A DNA stretch of 64,000 nucleotides from Bryobacteraceae bacterium (GTDB lineage: Bacteria > Acidobacteriota > Terriglobia > Bryobacterales > Bryobacteraceae): NCBI GenBank assembly GCA_019748195.1, contig JAIEPW010000065.1, positions 30,532 through 94,531 on the forward strand, read 5' to 3'. Of this stretch, positions 55,190-64,000 are shown one piece after another. The position numbers were made by a program, and so were the translations under genes. Numbering within the stretch: position 1 is the first letter of the stretch; each line of letters begins with the position of its first letter. The notes beneath the pieces were generated by a model. It was not told where the DNA came from, did no database searches, and saw only the letters and a program-made list of their open reading frames with translations.

Positions 55190-58100
55190 CTAACGGACGG
55201 CGATGGTCGCCGGCGGACTCTGCTGCCCGGCCATGTTGAGGACCACGGGCACGTTGTTGCCAGCGGCGACGCCGGCGGGCACCACCGCGTTTACCTGGTA
55301 CAGGCCGACGAAACCCGGAGCGATTCCGGAGAACTGCACCGGAGCTGGGACGCCGCCGATGGTGACCGTGACCGGATTGACGGTCCGGCTCAGAACGGTG
55401 AGCGACGCCGCGACGCCTTCCGTCACCGGCGGGTTCACCAGGCCGAGTCCCGTGCAGTAGATGCTGATGACGTCGCCGGCGCGAACCGGGTTGGACCCGT
55501 CGGCGAGAATGTTGGTGACGCCGTTGACGATGGCCCCCTGTCCGGTGCCGGCCTGGTTCTGGGTGAAAATAGCTGGCTGCGAGGGTCCGAGGCTCAGGGT
55601 TTCCGGAACGGACAGGGCGGTCCCGCGGCGAACGATGAGCTGGTGCTGGGTGTTCAGCGGCAGATCGTAGGGGATCTGGGCGTTGATCTGGCTCGGTCCG
55701 GCGTAGAGCAGGGGCAGTCGGCGATCGCCCAACCGGACATCAATGCCGGCGAGTTCGAAGGGAAGCGGCGATTGGCCCAAGCCGACTTCGGCCCGGTCAG
55801 CGAGGTTCTGGCCGAGGATCGAGATCAGCGTGCCGGGGGCTTGCGCACCCCCGATCTGGAAGCTGGCGCCGTTGGCGATCGCCCCGGATGCAATCTGCGG
55901 GATTTGCGCGCCCGAACTCAGGTTGATCTGGACATCCACCTGGTCGGCCAGAAAACGGCCGTTTGGGAGCGCGACAAACGCCGTCACAGAGGCGGTGACG
56001 GTGTTGGTGTTCGGATTCCGCACCTGGACGGTACGCGCCCAGTTGCCATCCTTGCTGTGAATCAGCGGCACGGCGGGATCCGGGCTGGTGAACGCCGCGG
56101 TCACCGACGCTCCAGGCCGCGAGTTGGTAACCGGCGTGGCGCAATTGTCCAGGACCTTTACCTCCAGGCTCGCGGGTTGGCCCGAGGGCACCGCCAGCGG
56201 CGAAGGCGTCCCGGTGAGCGCCATCGTAAGCCGGGAGGGAGAGCAGGGGGCGGCTACCGGCTCTCCGTTCTTGCTGACCTCCGCCGCGGTATCCGCGGGC
56301 GCCACGATGGTCGTCACGCGCACCGGCTGGCTGGTGCCGTCGGAGAACTGAAGGGTCAGCAGCCCGGTATAGGCGCCGGCGGGCAAATTGCGGAAATCCG
56401 GTTGGACCACGATGGTCCCGACCTGGTTGGGCCGCACCGTGCCGCTGGAGGGCACATGCACGAACCAGCCGCCGCCGCTGTTGGTGGATCGCGTGGAGGT
56501 GTAGTTCACCGGCTGCGATCCCAGCGGCGCGATGCGCACGGTCTGGCTGCCGGGGCTGCTGCCCTCGATGCCCGCAAACAGCAGCCCGGCGGGCCGGACC
56601 TCCGGCGGCAGGCTGACGTTCGACGCCAGTACATTCAACAGGATCGAAACGGTCTGCGGCGTGTTGTTCGGCGACTGAACGTCGACGCGGCCGTAGTAGT
56701 CTCCAGGCGCGAGACCGGCGTGGTTGATCCGCACGGCTACATTCGATGCATCCTCGGGATTGGCGACGGCGCCCGAGGTGGAAGAGATGGAGAGCCATCC
56801 GGCGGGACCGCTCAAGGTGCGGGTCTGCGCCGTCCATCCCATCGAACCCTGTCCCAGGTTCAACACGGCAAACTCCTGCGGAAGGGGGGCGCCGCCGCCG
56901 GAAACGGCGCGGAAGGTAAGCCCCACTTCCGACACCGAGAGCTTAGTTTGCGAGACCGCGACGGTCATGATCACGGGCACCGTAACCCGCTCGTTGGCGC
57001 CGGCAGACTCGACTTCCACGCTGCCGGTATAAGTTCCCGCGCCGAGACCGGCGGGCGACCCGGTGACCTGGATGTTGCCCGGTTGCGACGGTGTGGCGCC
57101 ACCGGTATTGTCGGCGAGGGTGAGCCAGGGCGTCTGGCTGGTGACCCGCGCGGTGTAATTCAAGGTGCCGCCGCCGGCGTTGCTGACCGTGAGGGCGTTC
57201 GCGGTGGGCGATCCGCCGACGATATAGGAAAACGTAATCGACTTGGTTTCCACGTTCAGCCTCGCCGGGCTGGCGGGCGTGACGTTGAGCGTGACCGCGA
57301 TGCCGCGCTCGGTCGGGTTCCCGGTAGGCGTACGGAGCAGCAGCGTGGAGCGGTAGGTTCCAGGAGTGAGATTGGCGGCGTTGGCGCGGAAGCGGATTGT
57401 CGCCGGCATCACGCCGGCGGGATTCTCAATCTCGATCCAAGGTTGGTCGGCACTGGCCGAGTACACCACTCCGACGAACGATGCCGCGAGCACCGCCTCG
57501 GAGCGATCGGAGCGCCCCCCGGCGGGCAGAGTCAGGGTGACGCTGCCGTTGCCGGGCAGCGAGGAGGTGACACCCGGAGGCGTGGCCCGAATCTGGCGCA
57601 GCCGGTTGTTGCCGCGGTCGGCGAAAGTGACATGGCCGGCGCTATCGACCACGATTCCCTCGGGACGGTACATGCTGGCCTGGGTAGCCGTCAGGCCATC
57701 CCCGGCGAAACGCTGCACGCCGTCGCCGGCGAACGTGGTGATCACGTTGTTCAACACGCGCCGCAAGCGGTGATTTTCGAAATCCGAGATGATGAGCGCG
57801 TTCTGGCTATCGATCGCCAAGCCGCGCGGGCGGTTCAGGCGGGCGCTGGTGGCGGGACCGTTATCGCCCGCGAAACCGGCGACGCCCGCTCCGGCGAACG
57901 TGGAGATGATGCCCCGCGAATCGATGCGGCGCACGCGATGGTTGGCGGTGTCCGAGATGTAGAGGTTGCCGGCGGCATCCAGCGCCATGCCGGAGGGTTC
58001 ATTCAGCAGAGCTTGGGTGGCCACGCCGCCGTCGCCGGAAGATCCGGAGCGCCCGGCGATACCAGCCACGATGGTCCACAAGCCCCGGCTGTCGACGCGG

Positions 58101-59638
58101 ATCACGCGATGGCAGCCGGTGTCGGCCACGAGCAGATCGCCGTTGGGCAGCGTCAGGATGCCGGAGGGCCGCAGCAGTCCGCTGGGGGTGCATGTCGTGC
58201 CGTCCCCGGCGATCGTTTCGATGGCTCCGCCCGGAATGATCCGCCGCACGCGGTTGTTCAGCGTGTCCGCGAAGAAAACGTTGTTGTTGGCGTCGACGGC
58301 GAGGGCTTCGGGCGCGTTCACCTGGGCGTTGAGGGCTGGGCCGCCGTCACCGGAGAACCCGAAAAAGCCGGTACCGCCGATGCGGGAAATAGCGCCGTCC
58401 GGCGCGACACGGCGAATCACCTGCGCGAAGGCGTCGGTGAAGTAATAGCTGCCGTCGCGGCCGAGGCCGATGCCCATGGGTCCGTTCAACACCGCGGACA
58501 ACGCGGGCAGGCCATCCGGGCTCGCCACCTGGCGGCCGGTGCCCGCCACCACGCGGATGCTGCCCGAAGGGCTGACTTCCAGGGCGCGGAAGGAGGCGGT
58601 GTCGGCGATCAGGATGGTTCCGTCCGGATCCACATGGATGCTGAAGGGATAGTTCAGCGCAGCCTGGGTGGCGACGCCGGGAATTCCGGAGAAGCCGTCG
58701 CGTCCGTTGCCGGCCACGGTGCTGATGATTCCCTGCGGCGTGATGCGGCGGACGCGATTGTTTACGTAGTCACTGAAATAGAGATTGCCCGCGGCATCAA
58801 AGCCCAGCGCGTACGGCCAGTACAGGGCGGCGCCGCGCGCCTGTCCGCCATCGCCGGAGAATCCGGCCGCGCCGGTGCCGGCGAACGTGGTGATGACGCC
58901 CTGCGCGTCGATCCTGCGGATGCGGTTATTGAAGGTGTCCGCGATATAGATTTCGTTGCCGGGGCCCACGGCGACGCCGTATCCGGTGATGCTGGCTTGC
59001 GTGGCGGGACCGCCGTCGCCCGCGAATCCGTCGCGGCCGTTGCCGGCGATGGTCGTGATGACGCCCTGCGGGTCCACCCTGCGGATGCGGTTGTTGCCGG
59101 AGTCCGTGATGTAAACATTGCCCTGGCCGTCCACCGCGAGGCCGACGGGGAAGTTCAATTGCGCGCTCGCTGCCTGGCCGCCGTCGCCCGAAAAGCCGCG
59201 CTCGCCCGTCCCGGCAAAGGTGCTGATCACGCCCGAGGGCGTCACGCGGCGGACGCGATGGCTGGATGCGTCGGTGATGTACAGATTTCCGGCGCGGTCG
59301 AAGACAACGCGTTCGGAATCGTTCATGCCGGCGTCCACGGCCTGGCCGCCATCGCCCGAATAAGTCGGGATGCCGTTGCCCGCCACCCGGAACAGGCGTC
59401 CGTCCCGGTCGATCCGGACCACGACATCGCGGAAGATGTCCGCGATGTAGACCTCGCCGTTGAGTCCGCGGGTGACGCCGGTTGCGCCCACAGACGCTTC
59501 CAAGGCGGGCGTGCCGTCGGCCGCGGGCACTACATCGGTGCCTGCCAGGGTCCGGATGATGCCTTGCGCGTTAGCGGCCTGGGGTACCGCGCAGCCGGCA
59601 AGGACGGAAAGGAGTACGAAGGATCGAATTGCAGTCAT
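55190..59638 (-). CDS. Giant secreted NHL-repeat protein with TIGR03437-type C-terminus
   Basis: This 1482-aa protein has a signal peptide (MTAIRSFVLLSVLAGCAVPQAANA). About a dozen NHL propeller repeats run to residue ~660, each with FSGDGGQA-type and NLYISDTANHRVRRI-type strands. Next come three or four BACON/Ig-like domains (~670-1060, for example SFVGVVYSASADQPWIEIENPAG), a further beta domain, and the Solibacter-type C-terminal domain (~1260-1482: GTLISILGQNLA, LLYAGPSQINAQIPYDLP, VISIYCTGLGLVNPPV). It is probably cell-surface or extracellular and used in binding. It is the longest gene in the window and convergent with the glycosyltransferase. Confidence 0.9.
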   Translation of the reverse strand: MTAIRSFVLLSVLAGCAVPQAANAQGIIRTLAGTDVVPAADGTPALEASVGATGVTRGLNGEVYIADIFRDVVVRIDRDGRLFRVAGNGIPTYSGDGGQAVDAGMNDSERVVFDRAGNLYITDASSHRVRRVTPSGVISTFAGTGERGFSGDGGQAASAQLNFPVGLAVDGQGNVYITDSGNNRIRRVDPQGVITTIAGNGRDGFAGDGGPATQASITGYGVAVGPGNEIYIADTFNNRIRRIDAQGVITTFAGTGAAGFSGDGGQARGAALYWPYALGFDAAGNLYFSDYVNNRVRRITPQGIISTVAGNGRDGFSGIPGVATQAALNYPFSIHVDPDGTILIADTASFRALEVSPSGSIRVVAGTGRQVASPDGLPALSAVLNGPMGIGLGRDGSYYFTDAFAQVIRRVAPDGAISRIGGTGFFGFSGDGGPALNAQVNAPEALAVDANNNVFFADTLNNRVRRIIPGGAIETIAGDGTTCTPSGLLRPSGILTLPNGDLLVADTGCHRVIRVDSRGLWTIVAGIAGRSGSSGDGGVATQALLNEPSGMALDAAGNLYISDTANHRVRRIDSRGIISTFAGAGVAGFAGDNGPATSARLNRPRGLAIDSQNALIISDFENHRLRRVLNNVITTFAGDGVQRFAGDGLTATQASMYRPEGIVVDSAGHVTFADRGNNRLRQIRATPPGVTSSLPGNGSVTLTLPAGGRSDRSEAVLAASFVGVVYSASADQPWIEIENPAGVMPATIRFRANAANLTPGTYRSTLLLRTPTGNPTERGIAVTLNVTPASPARLNVETKSITFSYIVGGSPTANALTVSNAGGGTLNYTARVTSQTPWLTLADNTGGATPSQPGNIQVTGSPAGLGAGTYTGSVEVESAGANERVTVPVIMTVAVSQTKLSVSEVGLTFRAVSGGGAPLPQEFAVLNLGQGSMGWTAQTRTLSGPAGWLSISSTSGAVANPEDASNVAVRINHAGLAPGDYYGRVDVQSPNNTPQTVSILLNVLASNVSLPPEVRPAGLLFAGIEGSSPGSQTVRIAPLGSQPVNYTSTRSTNSGGGWFVHVPSSGTVRPNQVGTIVVQPDFRNLPAGAYTGLLTLQFSDGTSQPVRVTTIVAPADTAAEVSKNGEPVAAPCSPSRLTMALTGTPSPLAVPSGQPASLEVKVLDNCATPVTNSRPGASVTAAFTSPDPAVPLIHSKDGNWARTVQVRNPNTNTVTASVTAFVALPNGRFLADQVDVQINLSSGAQIPQIASGAIANGASFQIGGAQAPGTLISILGQNLADRAEVGLGQSPLPFELAGIDVRLGDRRLPLLYAGPSQINAQIPYDLPLNTQHQLIVRRGTALSVPETLSLGPSQPAIFTQNQAGTGQGAIVNGVTNILADGSNPVRAGDVISIYCTGLGLVNPPVTEGVAASLTVLSRTVNPVTVTIGGVPAPVQFSGIAPGFVGLYQVNAVVPAGVAAGNNVPVVLNMAGQQSPPATIAVR

Positions 59639-59726
59639 AGAGACACCTATCTCGGGGCGGGACGCTCGCTCTCGTAATTATACGCGCAGGATGGCGCAAT
59701 ACCCGGTCAAAACGACCGTGCCCCAA

Positions 59727-61892
59727 TCAAGGCAGGTAAACGAACTCGTTTCGATTCAACATCGCCAGGGCGAACTCGGTGACCGTGCCCCCGCGCGCGA
59801 GAAAATCCGCACTCAACTTTCGTTCGGCGGGCGACGGAGGGCGGGACAGCGCCAGGCGGTGCGCCTCCCGAACGATACAAGCCGCGCCGCCCCTGCAAAG
59901 CTGCTCCAACCGGGAGGCGAACGCCGCCGCCTGCTCCTGCATGAAGTCGCTGTTGATGCCGTTCAGTGCCTGCAGGGCGTGGGTAGATACCGGACGCTCC
60001 GGGCAGGAGGTCATGGCGTCGGGCTGATCGAAGTTGGCGAGCATCGGCAGGCGGACGGTTCGCTTGTTCAGCAGGTACAACGACCTCCGGTAGCGCTCGC
60101 TGACATCCCTGGGCAGCGGCCAAAGGTTGTCGGGTTCGAACTCAGTGAAGATCAGGTCGTAGACCTCTTTTTCGATGGGAACGCGCACCGGGGGACCGCC
60201 GGCCTTGAGATTCAGCTTGCCGCTGACGGCGAGTATGGAATCGCGGATCTGCTCGGCGTCCATGCGGCGGCGGTTGGCGCGCCAATAGAAGCGATTTTCA
60301 CTATCGATGGCGGCGTTGGCGGCGACCGTGCCTGTCGCTTGCCGGTACGCGGCGGAGGTGACGATGAGGCGGTCGAGCTTGCGGATGTCCCAGCCCGAGG
60401 CAACAAACTCGGCCGCCAGCCAGTCCAGCAGCTTGCGGTTGCTAGGGCGCTTGCCCAGGGCGCCGAAATCGTTGGGAGTTCCCACCAGCCCCGCGCCCAT
60501 GCGGAACTGCCAGATGCGATTGACCATCACCCGCGCAGTGAGCGGATGATCGGGCGAGACGAGCCAGCGGGCGAGGGCCGCGCGCCTGCCGGACACCGGC
60601 TGCGGAAACGCGGCATCGGGCGCGGTCAGCACCTTGGGCAGCCCCGCCTCCACGCGATCGAGCTTGTGCCGGTGATCGCCGCCTTTCAGGATGAAAGAGG
60701 CGGGCGCTTCAGCCATATTCGCCACGGCGTACGCGGTGGCCGGCGGCGGCGGCTCGTCCAGGTCGATGTCGTGCAGGCGGCGGCGCAGTCCGGCACGCCG
60801 GGAGCGTTCCGGCTCGGGAATGCGGGCGACTAACTCATCCCACAGGACTTCCGTCAGATCCTCGGCCTCCTTGGCCAGGATCTTCTCTTCCTCGCTGCGC
60901 TGATCCGCGGGCTTAGCCATGGCCGCGAGCTGAGGCGCGTTCAGCCGGGCGCGCTTCTCGGCTTGAATGGCTTCGCGGTACGGTTTCTCCAGCGCGCGGA
61001 TCTCGCCGGCGATGGGCTTGCGGCGGGCCTCGTGCGCCGCCTTGGCCTTGGCGTACGCCTCCTTTTCCGCCGCGGTGGCGATCTCGATGTCTTTCCCTTC
61101 GGTCGCGGCCAGCACTGCCTGCAAGCGGTAGTAATCGCTTTGCAGAATCGGATCGAACTTGTGGTTGTGGCAGCGGGCGCAGCCCACGGTGATGCCCAGG
61201 AACACGCTGCCGATAGCCCCGGTCATTTCCGTCAGCACTTCCTGGCGGTTCATTTCCTCATCCTGATTTCCCGCGACCAGGTGAATCGGGCCGGCGCGAT
61301 GGAAACCGGTGGCGATCAAAGCGTCGTGGTCGCCGGGGAACAGTTCGTCCCCGGCGATCTGCTCCTGCACGAAACGATCGAAGGGCTTGTTGGCTTGAAA
61401 CGAGCGCACGACATAGTCGCGATAGCGCCAGGCGTGGGGGCGTTCGGCGTCGATCTCGTAACCGTTCGTGTCGGCGTAGCGGACCACATCCAACCAGCGC
61501 TGCGCCCACCGTTCCCCGTACCGCGGCGACGCCATCAGGCGGTCCACCAGCTTCTCGTACGCCGTGGAGGAGCGGTCCTGGAGGAATGCATCCACTTCCC
61601 CGGGCGCCGGCGGCAGGCCCGTCAGGTCCAGGGAGACGCGCCGGATCAGCTTTTCGCGCGCGGCCGGCGGCGAGGGCGCGAGCTGCTTCTCCCGCATCGC
61701 CTCCAGAAGAAAGGCGTCGACAGGCGTGCGGATCCATGGATCGGTAAGCGACGGGAGCGCCGGACGGGCCACTTTCTGGAAGGACCAGAAGTTGCGGCGG
61801 CTGTTGATGAAAGCGTCCTCCCGGTCGTCCCAGGCGCTAAGAGCGAACGCGGAAGCGATAGCGAAGGCGGCGATGGCGCCCCGGACATTCAT
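59727..61892 (-). CDS. DUF1549/DUF1553 domain protein
   Basis: This 721-aa exported protein has a signal peptide (MNVRGAIAAFAIASAFALSAW). DUF1549 occupies ~55-260 (DAFLLEAMREKQLAPSP, RRVSLDLTGLPPAPGEVDAFL, RYGERWAQRWLDVVRYADTNGYE), including the characteristic GCARCHNHKFDPI, a CxxCH motif. DUF1553 spans ~440-700 (RRAALARWLVSPDHPLTARVMVNRIWQFRMGAGLV, DAEQIRDSILAVSGKLN). Unlike many relatives it carries no N-terminal cytochrome c domain. These proteins abound in Acidobacteria and Planctomycetes; their function is not established. It is divergent from dnaE. Confidence 0.9.
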   Translation of the reverse strand: MNVRGAIAAFAIASAFALSAWDDREDAFINSRRNFWSFQKVARPALPSLTDPWIRTPVDAFLLEAMREKQLAPSPPAAREKLIRRVSLDLTGLPPAPGEVDAFLQDRSSTAYEKLVDRLMASPRYGERWAQRWLDVVRYADTNGYEIDAERPHAWRYRDYVVRSFQANKPFDRFVQEQIAGDELFPGDHDALIATGFHRAGPIHLVAGNQDEEMNRQEVLTEMTGAIGSVFLGITVGCARCHNHKFDPILQSDYYRLQAVLAATEGKDIEIATAAEKEAYAKAKAAHEARRKPIAGEIRALEKPYREAIQAEKRARLNAPQLAAMAKPADQRSEEEKILAKEAEDLTEVLWDELVARIPEPERSRRAGLRRRLHDIDLDEPPPPATAYAVANMAEAPASFILKGGDHRHKLDRVEAGLPKVLTAPDAAFPQPVSGRRAALARWLVSPDHPLTARVMVNRIWQFRMGAGLVGTPNDFGALGKRPSNRKLLDWLAAEFVASGWDIRKLDRLIVTSAAYRQATGTVAANAAIDSENRFYWRANRRRMDAEQIRDSILAVSGKLNLKAGGPPVRVPIEKEVYDLIFTEFEPDNLWPLPRDVSERYRRSLYLLNKRTVRLPMLANFDQPDAMTSCPERPVSTHALQALNGINSDFMQEQAAAFASRLEQLCRGGAACIVREAHRLALSRPPSPAERKLSADFLARGGTVTEFALAMLNRNEFVYLP

Positions 61893-61950
61893 CGCCCCTA
61901 TTCTAGAACGCGGAAACAGCGGAGAAGGATGGGAGCGCTTCCCGCTCGGC

Positions 61951-61956
61951 TATACT
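61951..61956 (+). promoter_or_regulatory. Putative -10 box for dnaE
   Basis: TATACT lies 26 bp before the dnaE ATG in the 90-bp gap between divergent genes. No convincing -35 is seen. Confidence 0.35.
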
Positions 61957-61982
61957 GGTGATTACTCCCCCGAGTGGTTCCG

Positions 61983-64000
61983 ATGTCCCAACGGCCATTC
62001 GTCCATCTTCACTGTCATACGGACTACTCGCTTCTCGACGGAGCGTGCGAGATCACGCAGCTCATGGAGTTGGTGGCCGAGCAGCAGCAGCCCGCCGTGG
62101 CCATGACCGATCACGGCAACCTGTTCGGCGCGGTGGAGTTCTACAACGCCGCGAAGGAAAAGGGCGTGCACCCGATCATCGGCTGCGAGCTCTATGTCAG
62201 CCGGCAGAGCTACACGGTCAAGAACGATTCGAATCCCTACAACCACCTGGTGGTCCTGTGCGAGAACCAGGAAGGCTATCGCAATCTGATTCAACTCGTG
62301 TCGACGGGATACCTGGACGGGTTTTACTACAAGCCGAGGATCGACAAGGACCTGCTGGCGAGGCACTCGAAGGGGCTGATCGCGTTTTCGGCCTGCCTGC
62401 GGGGCGACATCAACGAAGCTCTTCGGGACAGCCGCGAGGAGGAAGCGCTGCGGCTCGCGGGTGAATACGCCGATATCTTCGGCCCCGGCAACTTTTTCCT
62501 GGAAATGCAGGATCACGGCCTGGCGTTGGATACTCCGGTGATGCGGGGCGTGCGCAAGCTCGCCTCTCAGACAGGACTACCGCTAGTGGTTACCAATGAC
62601 GCGCACTACATGCGCGACAGCGACGCCCGGGCGCACGAAATCCTGCTGTGCATCCAGACCGGCAAGACCATGGCGCTGCCGCGCGAGCAGCGAATGCACT
62701 TCTCCACCGAGGAGTTCTACATCAAGTCTCGCGCGGAGATGGAGAAGCTGTTCGGCGATCTGCCGGAGGCCCTGGACCGCACCTGGGAGATCGCCCAGCG
62801 ATGCCAGTTGAAGCTCGAAAAGGTTAAGGACCCGTTCCCGGACTTTGAGGTCCCCCAAGAGCACGACATCCACAGCTACTTCGAGTTTGTCGCCAAGGCC
62901 GGCTTTGAGAAACGCCGCGAGCGTCTGGAAATGCTGCGCCGGGAGGGCAAACTGAAGCACGACATCCCGGAGTATTACGAGCGGCTGCGCAAGGAAGTCG
63001 GGATCATCCAGCAGATGAACTTCTCGGGCTACTTCCTCATCGTCTGGGATTTCATCCGCTTCGCCAAGCAGAGGCGTATCCCGGTGGGTCCGGGCCGCGG
63101 CTCCGCCGCGGGATCGCTGGTCAGCTACGCGATGGAGATCACCGACATCGATCCGCTGGAGTACGGGCTGCTGTTCGAACGCTTCCTGAATCCGGAGCGC
63201 GTCTCGATGCCCGACATCGATATCGATTTCTGCACGCGCGGCCGCGCCGAAGTGATCCAGTACGTCACCGAGAAATACGGGCGGGAGAAGGTGGCGCAGA
63301 TCATCACCTTCGGCACGCTGGGGGCGCGCGCCGCCATCAAGGACGTGGGACGCGCGCTGAACCTGGAGTTCGGGGAGGTGGAGAAGCTCACCAAGCTGAT
63401 TCCCACCCAGCCGCTGAACATCAAGCTGAAGGACGCGATCGCGGCGGAGCCCGGCCTGGAGGAAAGCGCACGCAAGGACCAGCGGGTGAAGGATGTGCTG
63501 CAGATCGCGCAGCGGCTGGAGGGCATGGCTCGCAACGCCAGCGTCCACGCCGCCGGGGTGGTGATCTCGCCGCTCCCGCTGAAGGAGCTGGTGCCGCTCT
63601 ACAAGACGAACAAGGATGAAATCGTCACCCAGTACGACATGGTGGGCCTCGAGAAGCTGTCTCTTCTCAAGATGGACTTCCTGGGCCTGACGACGCTCAC
63701 CATTATCGCCGACGCCTTGAAGCTGATCGAGAAACACCGCGGAACGGTCCTGACCATTGACGACATCCCCATCACGGACAAGGTGACGTTCGAGCGCATC
63801 TTCCACCGGGCTTTCACCAGCGGCGTGTTCCAATTCGAATCGCCTGGAATGCGCGACATCCTGCGGCGCTACCAGCCGGACCGCGTGGAGGACCTGATCG
63901 CGCTGAACGCGTTGTACCGTCCGGGTCCCATGGACATGATCGACGACTTCATCGACCGCAAGCACGGCCGCAAGGAAGTCGCCTACGATCTGCCGGAGAT
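61983..64000 (+). CDS. dnaE: DNA polymerase III alpha subunit, C-terminus cut by window edge
   Basis: This is absent from the track because it has no stop in the window. From ATG 61983, 672 codons are visible of a protein normally near 1,100-1,200 aa. An N-terminal PHP domain is present (FVHLHCHTDYSLLDGACEI, AVAMTDHGNLFGAVEFY). The polymerase palm carries GPGRGSAAGSLVSYAMEITDIDPLEYGLLFERFLNPERVSMPDIDIDFC, with the PDIDIDF catalytic aspartates near residue 410. Later NASVHAAGVVISPLPL and RPGPMDMIDDFIDRKHG fit DnaE. It is the replicative polymerase catalytic subunit in the DnaE1 layout. Confidence 0.95.
   Translation, partial: MSQRPFVHLHCHTDYSLLDGACEITQLMELVAEQQQPAVAMTDHGNLFGAVEFYNAAKEKGVHPIIGCELYVSRQSYTVKNDSNPYNHLVVLCENQEGYRNLIQLVSTGYLDGFYYKPRIDKDLLARHSKGLIAFSACLRGDINEALRDSREEEALRLAGEYADIFGPGNFFLEMQDHGLALDTPVMRGVRKLASQTGLPLVVTNDAHYMRDSDARAHEILLCIQTGKTMALPREQRMHFSTEEFYIKSRAEMEKLFGDLPEALDRTWEIAQRCQLKLEKVKDPFPDFEVPQEHDIHSYFEFVAKAGFEKRRERLEMLRREGKLKHDIPEYYERLRKEVGIIQQMNFSGYFLIVWDFIRFAKQRRIPVGPGRGSAAGSLVSYAMEITDIDPLEYGLLFERFLNPERVSMPDIDIDFCTRGRAEVIQYVTEKYGREKVAQIITFGTLGARAAIKDVGRALNLEFGEVEKLTKLIPTQPLNIKLKDAIAAEPGLEESARKDQRVKDVLQIAQRLEGMARNASVHAAGVVISPLPLKELVPLYKTNKDEIVTQYDMVGLEKLSLLKMDFLGLTTLTIIADALKLIEKHRGTVLTIDDIPITDKVTFERIFHRAFTSGVFQFESPGMRDILRRYQPDRVEDLIALNALYRPGPMDMIDDFIDRKHGRKEVAYDLPE

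Noticed and set aside
55643-59677. 1344-aa plus-strand ORF opposite the NHL gene
   Set aside because: Its length comes from the repetitive, GC-rich NHL gene on the other strand; composition (Arg/Gly/His/Ala) is typical of an antisense frame and no fold is visible.
61166-61185. CxxCH in the DUF1549 protein as a cytochrome c
   Set aside because: GCARCHNHKFDP is a conserved part of DUF1549 itself; no surrounding cytochrome c fold or distal Met ligand is seen.
62583-63965. 460-aa minus-strand ORF near the right end
   Set aside because: Antisense of dnaE, whose PHP and polymerase motifs are unmistakable on plus.

Overview
The window is a GC-rich bacterial chromosome segment that most resembles the Acidobacteriota, in particular the Solibacter/Bryobacter side of that phylum. 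No search was run, so this rests on family content. It holds four ADOP-type MacB/FtsX permeases, a giant NHL-repeat protein ending in the Solibacter-type C-terminal domain (TIGR03437-like), a DUF1549/DUF1553 protein, a CHRD/PEP-CTERM protein, Reg_prop and RsbU-type regulators, several S9/M13/M16 peptidases and hopanoid gene hpnH. No rRNA, tRNA or CRISPR array was seen.

Layout. 1-8.6 kb (mostly minus strand): partial Ppx/GppA phosphatase, ADOP permease, parvulin isomerase, a plus-strand beta-propeller protein, then a YeiH-type exporter coupled to a two-domain M16 peptidase. 8.7-11.1 kb (plus): a tight four-gene set, hpnH, two small unknowns and a nucleotidyltransferase. 11-22.4 kb: the classic rimP-nusA-infB-ylxP-rbfA translation cluster on the minus strand. 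It is interrupted twice by plus-strand cargo: an ADOP permease between rbfA and ylxP, and a CHRD/PEP-CTERM gene plus a second ADOP permease between ylxP and infB. 22.5-29.1 kb: class I aminotransferase, an actin-like ATPase overlapping a membrane-anchored amidase, a PilZ-like/J-domain/winged-helix fusion and an S9 peptidase. 29.1-41.4 kb: a secreted unknown, ADOP permease, DinB protein, response regulator-PP2C phosphatase, an M13-family protein that has lost its zinc site, an S9 glutamyl-endopeptidase-like protein, and a kinase/regulator pair divergent from a Spy/CpxP-like gene.

41.5-52.9 kb is an accessory island: a DUF4288 protein, a truncated IS110-family element with a structured non-coding flank, one intact RAYT (HUH tyrosine transposase) with at least four remnants, two near-duplicate Rhs genes with unrelated C-terminal tips each followed by a small candidate immunity gene, a third Rhs scrap, about ten copies or fragments of a ~212-bp repeat with short terminal inverted repeats, and a VapBC-like toxin-antitoxin pair. 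The Rhs genes start inside copies of the repeat, and one candidate immunity gene ends in another copy, so the repeats appear to have shaped the locus.

52.9-64 kb returns to chromosomal genes: a Pro-Gly-Met repeat protein, a family 2 glycosyltransferase, the 1482-aa NHL/TIGR03437 protein, a DUF1549/DUF1553 protein, and the first 672 codons of dnaE running off the right edge.

The most interesting observations are the ~212-bp repeat family and its interplay with the twin Rhs loci, the actin-like ATPase/amidase gene pair, the M13 pseudo-peptidase, the hpnH-linked small-protein operon, and the possible bridge-RNA flank of the IS110 relic.
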